Shown here: piece after piece, positions 49,817-59,176 of the stretch
Layout: the number at the start of each line of letters is the position of its first letter
How positions within the stretch are numbered: the first letter of the stretch is position 1
Assembly: GCF_039696035.1 (NCBI RefSeq)
Contig: NZ_CP155567.1
Coordinates: 1,191,501-1,255,500, forward strand
Origin: Microbulbifer sp. SAOS-129_SWC
Lineage (GTDB): Bacteria > Pseudomonadota > Gammaproteobacteria > Pseudomonadales > Cellvibrionaceae
Length of the DNA: 64,000 nucleotides
Direction: 5' to 3'
Position numbers and translations under genes: made by a program
Notes under the pieces: generated by a model
The model's database searches: none
The model's input: only the letters and a program-made list of their open reading frames with translations
What the model was told of the DNA's origin: nothing

Positions 49817-51022
49817 CGGCACCTGCTCCAGTTGTGGATAATTTGGCGGCCAATGCTAGAGCACAGAGTAAAAATCGCGCGCGGTAACTCGCAGGGAAGT
49901 TGCGAAATTACGACAGAAGAGAATGGCGGGATGCCGGAACGGAATTTCTGCAGCCTGACCACGCGGCAGCGGCAGGCCGCGCTGAAAATGACACGAACGG
50001 TGTATCAACGCAGCCCGGTCAGCTGCGATCCCTGCTCGGGCTGATGCCGAATTCGTGGCGGTAGGCGGCGCTGAAGTAGGCGGAGGACTGGAAGCCACAG
50101 GAGATGGCAATATCCAGCACAGTCATATCAGTCTGACGCAACAGTTGCCGGGCCTTCTCCAGGCGCAGGCGGCGATAGAAGCGCTTTGGCGGTGTGCCCA
50201 CTTCCTTTTTGAACAGGCGCTCCAGCTCGCGCACCGATATATCCGCGCGTTCGGCAATCTGCTGGATCGACAGCGGCTGAACCAGGTGCTTCTCCATAAT
50301 CTGCACTGTCTCGATCAGGCGCTTGTTGGTGGTCATCAGGCGGCTGCGCAGACTCATGCGCTGGGAGTCGTCGGCGCTCTGGATATAGTTATAGGTGAAC
50401 TGCTCGGCCACGGCGTTGGCGAGTTCGTGCCCATGGGTGGCGCGGATGATGTTCAGCATCATATCCAGGCTGCTGAGCCCGCCCGCCGCAGATACGCGGT
50501 TCTCTTCAATCATAAAGCGTTCCGGCACCACCTGAATCGATGGGTAGCTTTCCTGAAAGCTGCTGCTCGCCTCCCAGTGCACGATGGCTTTCTGGCCGTG
50601 CAGGAGTCCCGCCTTGGCAAGGATATGGGCCCCGGTGTCCACGCAGCCCAGGCTGACCCCGTTCACCGAAAGCCGCCGCAGTTCCGGCAACAGTGTATCG
50701 CCGCAGCCGTCCAGTGGATCAAAGCCGGATACCACGACGACGGTTTGATAATCGCTGGGACAGTCCGCGAGGCTGTATTGCACTGGAAAGGGGATCCCGT
50801 TGGACGCGCTGACCGGTTCGCCTTCTTCTGACAAAAACGTAAATTCAAACAATTTTCTGCCTACGATGCGGTTCGCCACCCGCAGGGGCTCCGAGCAGCA
50901 GGCGAGGGCGAAAAAGGAAAACTGCGGGATCAACACGAAACCGATATGGATGACATCGCTCTGCCCGAATCTGGGAGGCTGGAAGGTGTCTTGAGTGCTG
51001 AGCTCGGGTGAATCGGTAGTCA
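49817..51022. promoter_or_regulatory. cdhC upstream region (49817-50018) preceding the regulator
   Basis: The ~200 nt between the cdhC start and the end of the AraC gene should hold the cdhC-cdhA promoter and regulator site, because both transcribe leftward. No classical terminator for the regulator gene was identified. The rest of this interval is the regulator's own coding sequence. Confidence 0.3.
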
Positions 51023-51023
51023 T
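50019..51023 (-). CDS. GlxA-type AraC-family regulator (CdhR-like)
   Basis: 334 aa. The N-terminal DJ-1/PfpI (GATase1-like) domain has HIGFVLIPQFSFFALACCSEPLRVAN, VVVVSGFDPLDGCG and GCVDTGAHILAKAGLLHGQKAIVHWE. The C-terminal double helix-turn-helix has LSIQQIAERADISVRELERLFKKEVGTPPKRFYRRLRLEKARQLL and VLDIAISCGFQSSAYFSAAYRHEFG. This architecture is shared by CdhR, which activates carnitine catabolism in pseudomonads. It lies divergent from the receptor gene and upstream of cdhCA. ATG 51023 is chosen over a longer frame. Confidence 0.9.
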   Translation of the reverse strand: MTTDSPELSTQDTFQPPRFGQSDVIHIGFVLIPQFSFFALACCSEPLRVANRIVGRKLFEFTFLSEEGEPVSASNGIPFPVQYSLADCPSDYQTVVVVSGFDPLDGCGDTLLPELRRLSVNGVSLGCVDTGAHILAKAGLLHGQKAIVHWEASSSFQESYPSIQVVPERFMIEENRVSAAGGLSSLDMMLNIIRATHGHELANAVAEQFTYNYIQSADDSQRMSLRSRLMTTNKRLIETVQIMEKHLVQPLSIQQIAERADISVRELERLFKKEVGTPPKRFYRRLRLEKARQLLRQTDMTVLDIAISCGFQSSAYFSAAYRHEFGISPSRDRS

Positions 51024-51151
51024 GTCGCTAAAGCTAAAGAATTCGTCGCATTCAATAAAGTATATACCCCGCCAGCCAGTAGGATAGCCACCTCTCAACG
51101 CTTCCTAGGGTGTTTTTGGAGTCTTTTAACCAATAAGTAACTGGAAATTGA

Positions 51152-53356
51152 ATGCAAACTGATAATTCTACTGCTAACGATTCTTTCAAACGTAATCCTC
51201 TCGCCACCATGGTTTCCGCCTCCGCGGCCATCCTGCTGAGCCAGGCTGTGGCAGCTGCCGATACCGGTAAAAAAGACGGCGCAACCCTGGCGCTGGAGGA
51301 AGTGTCGGTTACCGCGCAGCGGAAGGTTCAGAACCTGCAGAGTGTGCCCATCGCCGTGTCCGCTTTCAATGAAGACGCGATGGAGCGCAGCAATATCCTG
51401 GATGTCGGCGATGTCTCCGCCATGACTCCGGGCTTTGCCCTGTCCAGCTACAACCCGGTCACGCCGCAGCCCTATATTCGCGGCGTGGGCACCAACTCCA
51501 GTTCGGTTGGCGATGATGCTTCGGTCGGTGTGTTTATCGATGAAGTCTACGCGGGCCGCGCCGGTGGCTACAGCTCCGATATGTTCGACGTGCAACAGGT
51601 AGAAGTGCTGCGTGGCCCGCAGGGTTCCCTGTATGGCCGCAATGTTGCCGGCGGTGCGATCAATGTGATTACCAAGAACCCGACCGATGAGTTCAAGGCA
51701 AAAGCCAAGGTCACCGCCGGCAACTACAACCTGCACCAGCTGCAGGGCGTTATCAGTGGCCCGCTGACCGACGGTGTCAACGGGCGCCTGGCGGTCTCCA
51801 GCCGCAAACGTGACGGCTGGATCGAAAATGTGGCCAGTGGCCACGACCTGGCTAATCAGGACAACAATTCCGCCCGCGGTAAACTGGCTTTCAGCGTCGG
51901 TGACAACACCGACTTCCTGCTAAGCGCCGATTACTCCAAAGACGATCTGGTCGGTTCCGGTGCGCGCAGTGTCGAGGGCTATCGCGATGTATTTGGTGTA
52001 AAACACCCCACCGAAGGCCAGCCCGACAAGGTCGACCTGTTCGAAGACGGTTACGCCGATCGCGAGATGTACGGCACTTCCGCCAAGGTCACTCACTACA
52101 TGGGCGGTATGGAGCTGGTGTCGATCACCGCCTACCGCTCCCAGGACTACGCCTTCAACGACGACCTGCTGGGCCGCTACCTGGCGCCGGCCAATGCCGC
52201 GCTGACCAACGATGCCACCGAAGACTCCAGCCAGTTCACCCAGGAGCTGCGCCTGCAGTCCACCGGTACCGAGAAGCTGGAATGGACTGCCGGCCTGTAC
52301 TACTTCAATGAAGACGTGCACCGTATCGAGAGCTTTGATTCCACCCATGTGTACGACACCCTGGGGCTCGGTGGTCTCGGTCTGAGCTCGCGCCCGGTGT
52401 GGGACGCGACCAACGAAACCAACAGCTACGCGGTGTTCGGCGAGGCGACTTACCACTTTGCGCCGGCGTGGAGCCTGGCGGTCGGTGGCCGTTACACCCG
52501 CGATGAAAAAGACTTCACCAGTATTGCCAGCGGTGCGCCGGACCTGTTCGGCTTCCTGGCAGAAAACTACGCGGTGGCGGCGGACAAGAGCTGGAACAAG
52601 TTCACCCCGAAAGTGACGCTGACCTACACCAGTGAAGATGCCGACATCCTCTACGCGACCATTTCCGAGGGTTACAAGGCCGGCGGCTTCAACGGCATCG
52701 CGGCAACCGAGCAGGGCGCTACCGTGGCGTTCAATCCCGAAAACGCGACCAACTATGAAGTCGGCTTCAAGTACAGCCTGCTGGATCAGCGCCTGCGCCT
52801 GAACGGTGCCGTCTACTACATGGATTACGCCGACCTGCAGAATTTCACTGTGGATTTGGAAAGCGGCCAGGTGAAGACCGCCACCGGCGATGCGAAAATC
52901 AAAGGCTTCGAGCTGGAGGCGACCGCCTACCTGACCGAGGGGCTGCGCGCGGGTCTGAGCTACGGCTACACCGATTCCGAGTATGTCGACTTTGAATCCA
53001 ATCCGGCCGTTGTTGGCAACAGCCTGGCGCGCGCGCCGAAAAACTCTGTGTCCGCGAGCCTGAACTACGAATGGCTGCTGGGCGACAGTGCGGCGATCAA
53101 CTTCCATACCGACGCGATGTACCAGAGCGAGGTGTTCTACAGTGTCGACAATGTGGCTGCCGCCGGCGACGACGCGCGCACCCTGGTCAACGCCAGTGCC
53201 ACCTGGGACAACTATCGCGGCCTGAAAGTCTCCCTGTGGGGCAAGAACCTGACCGACGAAGAGTATCGCGCGCACGCGTTTGAGCAGGCCGGTATGGCCT
53301 TTGCCATCGAGGGTGCACCGACTACCTCGGGTGTCAGCGTTTCCCAGGATTTCTGA
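51152..53356 (+). CDS. TonB-dependent outer-membrane receptor of the carnitine island
   Basis: 734 aa. N-terminal signal peptide (hydrophobic stretch ~17-36, cleavage after AVAAA), then a TonB-box/plug start (LEEVSVTAQRKVQNLQSVPIAVSAF), plug motif VEVLRGPQGSLYGRNVAGGAINVITKNP, a long beta-barrel and a terminal aromatic (SVSQDF). It resembles the large CirA/IroN-like receptor class of sphingomonads and Cellvibrionales. A substrate such as (acyl)carnitine is inferred only from position between regulator and BCCT carrier. Confidence 0.88.
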   Translation: MQTDNSTANDSFKRNPLATMVSASAAILLSQAVAAADTGKKDGATLALEEVSVTAQRKVQNLQSVPIAVSAFNEDAMERSNILDVGDVSAMTPGFALSSYNPVTPQPYIRGVGTNSSSVGDDASVGVFIDEVYAGRAGGYSSDMFDVQQVEVLRGPQGSLYGRNVAGGAINVITKNPTDEFKAKAKVTAGNYNLHQLQGVISGPLTDGVNGRLAVSSRKRDGWIENVASGHDLANQDNNSARGKLAFSVGDNTDFLLSADYSKDDLVGSGARSVEGYRDVFGVKHPTEGQPDKVDLFEDGYADREMYGTSAKVTHYMGGMELVSITAYRSQDYAFNDDLLGRYLAPANAALTNDATEDSSQFTQELRLQSTGTEKLEWTAGLYYFNEDVHRIESFDSTHVYDTLGLGGLGLSSRPVWDATNETNSYAVFGEATYHFAPAWSLAVGGRYTRDEKDFTSIASGAPDLFGFLAENYAVAADKSWNKFTPKVTLTYTSEDADILYATISEGYKAGGFNGIAATEQGATVAFNPENATNYEVGFKYSLLDQRLRLNGAVYYMDYADLQNFTVDLESGQVKTATGDAKIKGFELEATAYLTEGLRAGLSYGYTDSEYVDFESNPAVVGNSLARAPKNSVSASLNYEWLLGDSAAINFHTDAMYQSEVFYSVDNVAAAGDDARTLVNASATWDNYRGLKVSLWGKNLTDEEYRAHAFEQAGMAFAIEGAPTTSGVSVSQDF

Positions 53357-53383
53357 ATCCTGCGCTGATGACGCAACCCGTCC

Positions 53384-53415
53384 GGGGCTACTGGATTCAG
53401 GTAGCCCCGTTTCTT
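53384..53415 (+). terminator. Terminator after the TonB-dependent receptor
   Basis: GGGGCTAC (53384-53391) and GTAGCCCC (53401-53408) around a 9-nt loop, followed by GTTTCTT. Probable intrinsic terminator, so the BCCT gene may have its own promoter or depend on read-through. Confidence 0.75.
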
Positions 53416-53437
53416 ACCCCCGGTTAAGAAGACACTT

Positions 53438-55057
53438 GTGACAGTACCCAGACCCCAACCGAGATTGGATCTCGCCGCTTTTGTGCCCGCGTTCGGTATT
53501 GCCGTCGCCGTCGCCTGTTTACTGATCTTGATGCCGCAGCAGGCAGAAACCTGGGCCGCCGACCTGATGTCGATGGTAACCAGTGAGTTTGGCTGGCTGT
53601 TCGTGATCTTTGGTTTCGGTACTTTTGTATTTGCCCTGTGGCTGGCGTTCGGACGCTTCGGCCAGGTAAAAATGTCCCGCACCGATGAGCCGCCGGAGTA
53701 TTCCGAGCTGAGCTGGGCGGCGATGATGTTCTCCGCCGGTATCGGCATCGGCCTGGTGAGCTGGTCTTTTGTCGAGCCGATCTACTATCTGTCGACACCG
53801 CCGCTGCACTTGCAAGCGCACTCGGCCAGCGCCGCCGAGTGGGGGCACATGTACGCACAGTTCCACTGGAGTTTTGTGCCTTGGGCGCTGTATGCGGTGC
53901 CGTCGGTGGCCGTGGCCTATATGCTGCACGTGGATCACCGCCCATTCCTGCGTATCTCCGAAGTCTGCCGCCCGCTGCTGGGGCGCCGCGCCGATGGCTG
54001 GCTCGGTTCGCTGATCGACACACTGATTATTCTCGGCCTGATCGGCGGCGCCGGTACCTCGCTGGGGCTCGGTGTACCACTGGTTTCGGCACTGACTACG
54101 TCACTGCTGGGGATTCCGGAAACCCTGCTGACCCGCCTTGCGGTCATCGCGGTGTGGACACTGATCTTTGGCGCCAGCGCCTATAAAGGGCTGAAGGCGG
54201 GGATTCGTATCCTCAGTGATATCAATATTTTCCTCGCCATTGCCGTGGTGCTGGTGGTGCTGCTGGCGGGGCCGACGGTATTTATTCTGTCGATGTCTGC
54301 CAACAGTCTCGGCCTGATGTTGAACAACTTTACCCGCATCAGTTTCTGGCTCGACCCGATCAAGCACGGCGGTTTCCCGGAAGCCTGGACACTGTTTTAC
54401 TGGGGCTGGTGGATCGCCTATGCACCGCTGATGGGGCTGTTCTTCGGCCGCATTTCGCGCGGGCGCACCATCCGCCAGATGGTGCTGGGCATTATGGCCT
54501 GGGGCAGTCTCGGCTGTGTGGCCTTCCTGAGTATCTGTGGTGCCTATGCCCTGAACCTCGAGTTGTCCGGCACCCTGAACGTGACCCAGTCGCTGCACGA
54601 CAGCGGCATCCCGGCCACGGTGGTGGCGATCATCCGCACGCTGCCGTTCAGCCAGGTGATCCTGGCGGCGTTTACGCTGCTCAGTTTTGTGTTCCTGGCC
54701 ACCACATTGGATTCTTCCGCGTACGTACTCGCCAGTATCAGCACCAAAAACCTTTACGGCGAGCAGGAGCCGGCCCAGCTGAATCGCCTGGCCTGGTCTT
54801 TTGTGCTGGCGCTGATTGCGGTGGGGCTGCTGTTTGCCAGTGGCCTGCAGACCGTCAAGTCGATGACGATCATTCTGGCACTGCCGCTGATGCTGGTGCT
54901 GTTTGTGGTGTTCCGCTCGCTGATGCGAACCCTGAACAACGATTTCGGCCAGCGCGTACGCAAGCGTGCGCTGGTGATTGAACCCAAGGTTGAAGCTACC
55001 CCTCAACCTTCCTCCCAACCTTTCTATCAAGAGTCTCAGGAGTCTCAACATGGTTAG
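53438..55057 (+). CDS. BCCT-family quaternary-amine transporter
   Basis: 539 aa, about 12 transmembrane helices. MFSAGIGIGLVSWSFVEPIYYL is the conserved glycine-rich helix. FYWGWWIAYAPLMGLFFGRISRGRTIRQ is the BCCT signature with substrate-cage tryptophans. It takes up choline, betaine or carnitine; carnitine is inferred from context. The C-terminal tail is short, arguing against osmosensing. GTG 53438 is the best start. Its end overlaps the next gene by 8 nt. Confidence 0.92.
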   Translation: MTVPRPQPRLDLAAFVPAFGIAVAVACLLILMPQQAETWAADLMSMVTSEFGWLFVIFGFGTFVFALWLAFGRFGQVKMSRTDEPPEYSELSWAAMMFSAGIGIGLVSWSFVEPIYYLSTPPLHLQAHSASAAEWGHMYAQFHWSFVPWALYAVPSVAVAYMLHVDHRPFLRISEVCRPLLGRRADGWLGSLIDTLIILGLIGGAGTSLGLGVPLVSALTTSLLGIPETLLTRLAVIAVWTLIFGASAYKGLKAGIRILSDINIFLAIAVVLVVLLAGPTVFILSMSANSLGLMLNNFTRISFWLDPIKHGGFPEAWTLFYWGWWIAYAPLMGLFFGRISRGRTIRQMVLGIMAWGSLGCVAFLSICGAYALNLELSGTLNVTQSLHDSGIPATVVAIIRTLPFSQVILAAFTLLSFVFLATTLDSSAYVLASISTKNLYGEQEPAQLNRLAWSFVLALIAVGLLFASGLQTVKSMTIILALPLMLVLFVVFRSLMRTLNNDFGQRVRKRALVIEPKVEATPQPSSQPFYQESQESQHG

Positions 55058-55940
55058 AGTATTTTTGCTGCTGGCGATGCTGGTCAGCGGCCAGGTCCTG
55101 GGGGCCACCAAAGACAATCGCGGCGAACTGGAAGATGTGGTCGAAAAAGGCTCGGTACAGCAATTTATCGCCAAGGCCATCGCCCACGCCAAGGCCACGG
55201 TCAAGGACACCAGTATGGCGGCGATCAGCAAGGATCTGCGCCCCTACGACAAGGCCTATTTCCCGAAGACCGACAAGCCGGTACCGACCGTGCTGTTTTT
55301 CCACGGTTGCAGCGGTCCCACTGCGAGCCATGAGCAGGACTGGGCCAAGCGCCTGAACGGTGCCGGTCTGGGGATGATCGCGGTGGACAGTTACACCGGC
55401 CGCGGTATCGACTGGCACGATGCCTGCGACTTCAAGGTGATGACGCCGTGGCAGCGCTCGGCGGATATCCTCGCCACTATCGCCGATGTGCAGAAAGATC
55501 CGCGTGTGGATGGCGACAACCTGTATCTGGCCGGTTTCTCCCACGGTGCGGTCACCATCTGGGCGGCGCTGGTGCAGGCCTCCAGCAAATCGGCGCCGAT
55601 CGGCCTGTCGCAGTGGCCGCAGGTGGATTTCGAGCAGCGGGTGAAAGGCGCTTTCATGTTCTATGGCACCTGCATGCAGCCGTGGACGGTGAAAGTACCG
55701 GCGGCGATTTTTATCGGCACCGACGACCGTTACATCGACGAGCAGACCTGCCAGGCTTACGCTCCGCACCACCCGAAAGAGGCGGGCCCGCTGGCGGTGA
55801 AAATCTACCCGGGTGCGACCCATACCTTCGATCACGCCAGGCCCAACCAGGCGAATATTGAAGCGGGCTCCAAGTACGATCCGAAGGCGACCCAGGATGC
55901 CTGGCAAACCATGCTGAAAATCATCCGGGGTGCCCAGTAA
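55050..55940 (+). CDS. Exported dienelactone-hydrolase-like esterase
   Basis: 296 aa with a signal peptide (MVRVFLLLAMLVSGQVLG). Alpha/beta-hydrolase motifs: VLFFHGCSGPTASHEQDWAKRL (oxyanion), YLAGFSHGAVTIW (GxSxG nucleophile), AIFIGTDDRYID and YPGATHTFDH (Asp/His). A periplasmic place in a carnitine island suggests it releases carnitine from acylcarnitine esters, comparable in role to HocS of P. aeruginosa; this is inference. AGGAG precedes the ATG, which overlaps the BCCT gene. Confidence 0.82.
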   Translation: MVRVFLLLAMLVSGQVLGATKDNRGELEDVVEKGSVQQFIAKAIAHAKATVKDTSMAAISKDLRPYDKAYFPKTDKPVPTVLFFHGCSGPTASHEQDWAKRLNGAGLGMIAVDSYTGRGIDWHDACDFKVMTPWQRSADILATIADVQKDPRVDGDNLYLAGFSHGAVTIWAALVQASSKSAPIGLSQWPQVDFEQRVKGAFMFYGTCMQPWTVKVPAAIFIGTDDRYIDEQTCQAYAPHHPKEAGPLAVKIYPGATHTFDHARPNQANIEAGSKYDPKATQDAWQTMLKIIRGAQ

Positions 55941-56371
55941 TGGCCGCCGCGCGGACCTTTTCCGGCGTCGCGCACACCTGGTTGTGCGATGAGATGGGGC
56001 ACATGAACACCCGCAACTACGTCGGTATGTTTGACGATGCGATGCAGCACTTCATGTTGCTGCTCGGCCACGACGCCATGGTCGATGGCGAGCGTCGCCT
56101 GGGCTGGGCCGACGTGCGCCACGAGATCGACTACAAGGCCGAGGTGCCGGCCGGTGCACTGGTGCACGTGGAGTGTGAGGCGCTGCGCATTGGCAACAGC
56201 TCCATCACCTACCGGCAGACCCTGTACTTGAGTGAAAGCGGCGAGGTGGCCGCGGTCAACAAGGCCACCTCGGTGCTGTTTGACCTGCAGCGGCGCGCTA
56301 CCGCGCCGATCCCCGATGTGATGCGCCAAGCGGCGCTACCCTACACCGCCGCCGCGGCCGACTGCGACTGA
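55940..56371 (+). CDS. cdhB: Hotdog thioesterase, probably betainyl-CoA thioesterase
   Basis: 143 aa, 4HBT-type fold: VAHTWLCDEMGHMNTRNYVGMFDDAMQHFM, with the DEMGHMNxxxY active-site motif, and ALRIGNSSITYRQTLY. Hydrolyses betainyl-CoA to glycine betaine and CoA, completing carnitine to betaine conversion; the substrate is assigned by the cluster. Its ATG shares a base with the preceding stop (TAATG), so it is translationally coupled to the esterase. Confidence 0.82.
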   Translation: MAAARTFSGVAHTWLCDEMGHMNTRNYVGMFDDAMQHFMLLLGHDAMVDGERRLGWADVRHEIDYKAEVPAGALVHVECEALRIGNSSITYRQTLYLSESGEVAAVNKATSVLFDLQRRATAPIPDVMRQAALPYTAAAADCD

Positions 56372-56377
56372 CGAGAC

Positions 56378-56420
56378 GGCGCCGGCAGGCAATCACTGCC
56401 GGCGCCCTGGCTACGACTTT
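56378..56420 (+). terminator. Terminator of the carnitine operon
   Basis: GGCGCCGGCAG (56378-56388) and CTGCCGGCGCC (56396-56406), an 11-bp perfect stem with a 7-nt loop just after cdhB, with TTTTCTC about 12 nt on. A second hairpin (CGCCCTG-tt-CAGGGCG) follows near 56430. Confidence 0.7.
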
Positions 56421-56574
56421 TCTCTCCCGCCCTGTTCAGGGCGTTTGCGCCCCGCACCTGGTTCCCTTGGCGCGGGGTGTCACTGCTATATTTTTTATTG
56501 ACGCGCTTGTCGCCGCCCGCCGGGGCGGCGCTGTTTTCGCTATTCCGGCGCATGGCAATCAACAGGAATGAAAA

Positions 56575-56934
56575 ATGGATAAACCCGCGGTGAAGGGCTT
56601 TGCGAAGCCGGACGAGGTGCGAGAGTTTCCCAACGGGCGGGTGGAGATTGTCAAAATGGGCGGTGGTGTGGTCGGTCGCGCCATTTTCGAACCCGGCTGG
56701 CGCTGGTCCGAGTCGGTCAAGTCGCTGGCCGGTACCGATAGCTGTGAGGCGCCGCACTTCCAGTACCATGTGTCCGGCACCTTGATGGTGTTGATGGATG
56801 ATGGCACCGAGCTGGAGTGCCGCGCCGGGGATGTATCGCTGCTGCCGTCGGGTCACGATGCCTGGGTGGTCGGTGACGAACCGGTGGTGGTGGTCGATTT
56901 TCAGGGCATGGTGGACTACGCGCGCGAAGACTGA
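56575..56934 (+). CDS. Small cupin-domain protein
   Basis: 119 aa, single cupin barrel: APHFQYHVSGTLMVLMDDGTELECRAGDVSLLPSGHDAWVVGDEPVVVVDFQG. Putative metal ligands are the His in HFQYH and SGHDAW. No signal peptide. Small cupins of this kind are often isomerases or ligand sensors; no substrate can be given. It stands alone after the carnitine operon terminator. Confidence 0.82.
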   Translation: MDKPAVKGFAKPDEVREFPNGRVEIVKMGGGVVGRAIFEPGWRWSESVKSLAGTDSCEAPHFQYHVSGTLMVLMDDGTELECRAGDVSLLPSGHDAWVVGDEPVVVVDFQGMVDYARED

Positions 56935-57023
56935 TTCGGGCGCGAAAATCCCCGTTCGCCGGACTGTTCGCCGCAACCGAAATCGGTGACACTGTTGCCC
57001 TGTACAAGCGAGGGCGGGCAGTG

Positions 57024-58088
57024 ATGCAGCGAGCCGACCATTTTATCGACCTGTTAAAAGAACTGGTGCGCACGCCCTGTGTGGTGGGTGCCGAGCACGC
57101 TTTCTTCCGTGCCCTGCAGCGCGAGCTGGAGGAACTGGGCGTGCAGGTGACCTGGTACGAGGGGCTGCTGGTAGCGCGCGGCCGCAAGCCCGGCGCAGCC
57201 ATGTTCTCGGCGCATATCGATCGCCACGGCCTGATCTGCACCGGTCCCAATGAATTCCAGTACGCCGCGTTCGTGGCCGGACACCGTTCCGATCTGCTGG
57301 GTAACTCCGTCTCCGAAAAGCTGATGACGAAAATCGTCAACCGCTTCCAGGGTGTGCCGGTCATGGCCTATCAACCCTGGGCCGGGTCCTATCTGGGCGC
57401 CGGTGTCATCGAGGGGGCCTATGTCTGCGAGTACCGCAACAACCTGATCTTTGAGGTGGACGGCCTGGCGCACCTGGTGGCGGGGACGCCGGTCGCGTTT
57501 CGCGATCGCCTGAGCATCGCCGGTGGCATTTTGAGTGCGCAGTTGGACAATGTGCTGAGCGCGGCTCATCTGGTGCACCTGTTTGCTCTGGGTTACCAGG
57601 GCACCGCGTTCTTTACGGCCCAGGAGGAGTCAGGCAGCAGCTGGCGCTATTTGTTGGAGTGGTTTCGCCGCTTTGATGGCGGTACCGAGCGCTTGCTGGT
57701 GCTGGATACGAGCCCGTATCCCGATCGCGCTGCAGCGGATTGTCAGGACGTCGTGTTGCGGCGGCGCGACGTGAATGCGGACTTTCATCCGGGGACCACG
57801 GAAAAGCTGGAAGCCCTGTGCCAGGAGGCGGGTATTCGCTACACCTTCAAGGATGCGTATATCGATGCGCAGAACCAGCTAGCAGAGTCGCAGGGGCAGG
57901 AGCCGCAGTCGCTTGGCAGTACGGAGCTGGGGCGTATCGTGGCGGCCTCGCGCGGTTTCGTACAGGGCACCACGCTGCAGATCCCCACCACCGGTTACCA
58001 CACCATGGAAGAGTCGGCGACAGTATTGGCCAGCAATGCCTTCAGTCGCCTGCTGGTGCTGTGGGCGGAGCGCGCGGGAGCCTTTTGA
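57024..58088 (+). CDS. M42-like metallo-aminopeptidase/deacylase
   Basis: 354 aa, binuclear-zinc peptidase fold: MFSAHIDRHGLI (His and Asp ligands), FFTAQEESGSSWRYLLEW (catalytic Glu pair), LVLDTSPYPDR (Asp) and IPTTGYHTMEES (final His). SIAGGILSAQLDNVLSAAHLV carries the bridging Asp. Related to the M42/M20 groups; substrate unknown. GTG 57021 is in frame; ATG 57024 follows a GAGGG and is preferred. Confidence 0.85.
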   Translation: MQRADHFIDLLKELVRTPCVVGAEHAFFRALQRELEELGVQVTWYEGLLVARGRKPGAAMFSAHIDRHGLICTGPNEFQYAAFVAGHRSDLLGNSVSEKLMTKIVNRFQGVPVMAYQPWAGSYLGAGVIEGAYVCEYRNNLIFEVDGLAHLVAGTPVAFRDRLSIAGGILSAQLDNVLSAAHLVHLFALGYQGTAFFTAQEESGSSWRYLLEWFRRFDGGTERLLVLDTSPYPDRAAADCQDVVLRRRDVNADFHPGTTEKLEALCQEAGIRYTFKDAYIDAQNQLAESQGQEPQSLGSTELGRIVAASRGFVQGTTLQIPTTGYHTMEESATVLASNAFSRLLVLWAERAGAF

Positions 58089-58122
58089 TCCGGGCCTTTA
58101 CTATTTGATCGGGAAATTTTTC

Positions 58123-58434
58123 TCAGCGCCGCAGCGGTCTGTCGGACAGCACGCGGCCGGTATTCTCATCCACTTCCAGGCGCCGCTGCTTGCCCTGCCA
58201 GTAGGCCGTTACCTTCCAGCGCCCACCGACAAACTTCATCGAGGTTATCGGCTGGTAGCCGAGGCCGTTGAGCCGGTAGCGCACCGCCGCCGCAGACATG
58301 GCGGTCACCGACGGCTCGGCCTGGTAGAGGTCGGGGCTGTCGAAATAGGCCTGGTTCGATAACGGCGGGTTGGACGGCGCCGGGATGGGCGTCGTGAGAG
58401 ACTGGGCGATTAATACGGTAGCCAACAGGTTCAT
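58123..58434 (-). CDS. PepSY-domain protein, probably exported
   Basis: 103 aa starting MNLLATVLIAQSLTTPIPAP, a weak signal-like N-terminus. The C-terminal half is a PepSY-type unit (AAAVRYRLNGLGYQPITSMKFVGGRWKVTAYWQGKQRRLEVDENTGRVL). PepSY units bind or inhibit other proteins and are common in small periplasmic proteins beside sensors or peptidases. Convergent with the M42 gene. Confidence 0.75.
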   Translation of the reverse strand: MNLLATVLIAQSLTTPIPAPSNPPLSNQAYFDSPDLYQAEPSVTAMSAAAVRYRLNGLGYQPITSMKFVGGRWKVTAYWQGKQRRLEVDENTGRVLSDRPLRR

Positions 58435-58507
58435 AGACTGCTCCCCGAGCACGACCGGACCTTATTGGTAGTGTCGGCTCGGGGGCAATCACAACTTTAA
58501 TTGGCGG

Positions 58508-59038
58508 TTACTGGCCGCTATCGGGCTGCTCCATATCCGACTTGCCGTTATCGGGCTTCGCCAGGCGTTCCTGCATCATGCTGCACCACTCGGCGCTGCC
58601 GCCGTCGGGGCCGTGGGCGCCGTCGCCACCGGTCAGTTTGTCGATGGCGATAAACCACTCGTCACTGCCGACTTCCGGCAGCCCGTTCGGGTAGAGCTCG
58701 GCGCGCTTGCCGTCGGGCATTGCCATTACCTGATCGTGGACCCAGGCAAACCATTCCGGGGTGCAGATTTCGGTGTCGGTGGTGGGCGCCATGGCCGCTT
58801 GGCCGCTGCTGTCCGACATGTTGGCATCGGGCGCGTTGGCATCGGGCGCATTGGCATCTGGCGTGCTGGTATCCGGGCTGGTCGTGTCATTGGCCGCGCC
58901 GGTGTCATTCATCGTGCTGGTATCGGTTGCGCTACCAGTATCGTGGGTGTCGCTCTGGCGGCTGCAACCTCCCAGGGCGAGTAACAGAACAAAGAGGGCG
59001 GCGCAGGGCCAGCGGTAAACTGAGTTGGACACATTCAT
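58508..59038 (-). CDS. Lipoprotein with Thr/Asp/Pro-rich linker
   Basis: 176 aa. Lipobox LALGGC after a hydrophobic stretch (residues ~12-25). A repeat-rich linker follows (PDANAPDANAPDANM) and then a C-terminal domain with CTPEWFAWVHDQVMAMPDGKRAELYPNGLPEVGSDEWFIAIDKL and one more Cys (EWCSMMQERL). The two Cys could form a disulfide. I do not know the family; the domain is compact and Trp-rich. Confidence 0.78.
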   Translation of the reverse strand: MNVSNSVYRWPCAALFVLLLALGGCSRQSDTHDTGSATDTSTMNDTGAANDTTSPDTSTPDANAPDANAPDANMSDSSGQAAMAPTTDTEICTPEWFAWVHDQVMAMPDGKRAELYPNGLPEVGSDEWFIAIDKLTGGDGAHGPDGGSAEWCSMMQERLAKPDNGKSDMEQPDSGQ

Positions 59039-59176
59039 GGTAAGTACCTCCGCGCTGCATCTTAGTGTCGGAATTCAATTGCGACACTGCGAGTCTGCGC
59101 GAAGGCGTCGCCACTGCGGGCGGGGACGTGCCCGCAGCGGGGTTGGCGGTTAACCGGGTGCCTGAACAGTGCCGGG

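Noticed and set aside
48732..49853. 373-codon minus-strand frame over cdhA/cdhC
   Set aside because: Low-complexity Arg/Gly/Pro composition; a shadow of cdhC.
53438..56371. Choline/betaine osmoprotectant locus
   Set aside because: Linked cdhA, cdhC and cdhB genes point to carnitine catabolism, and the carrier lacks a long osmosensory tail.
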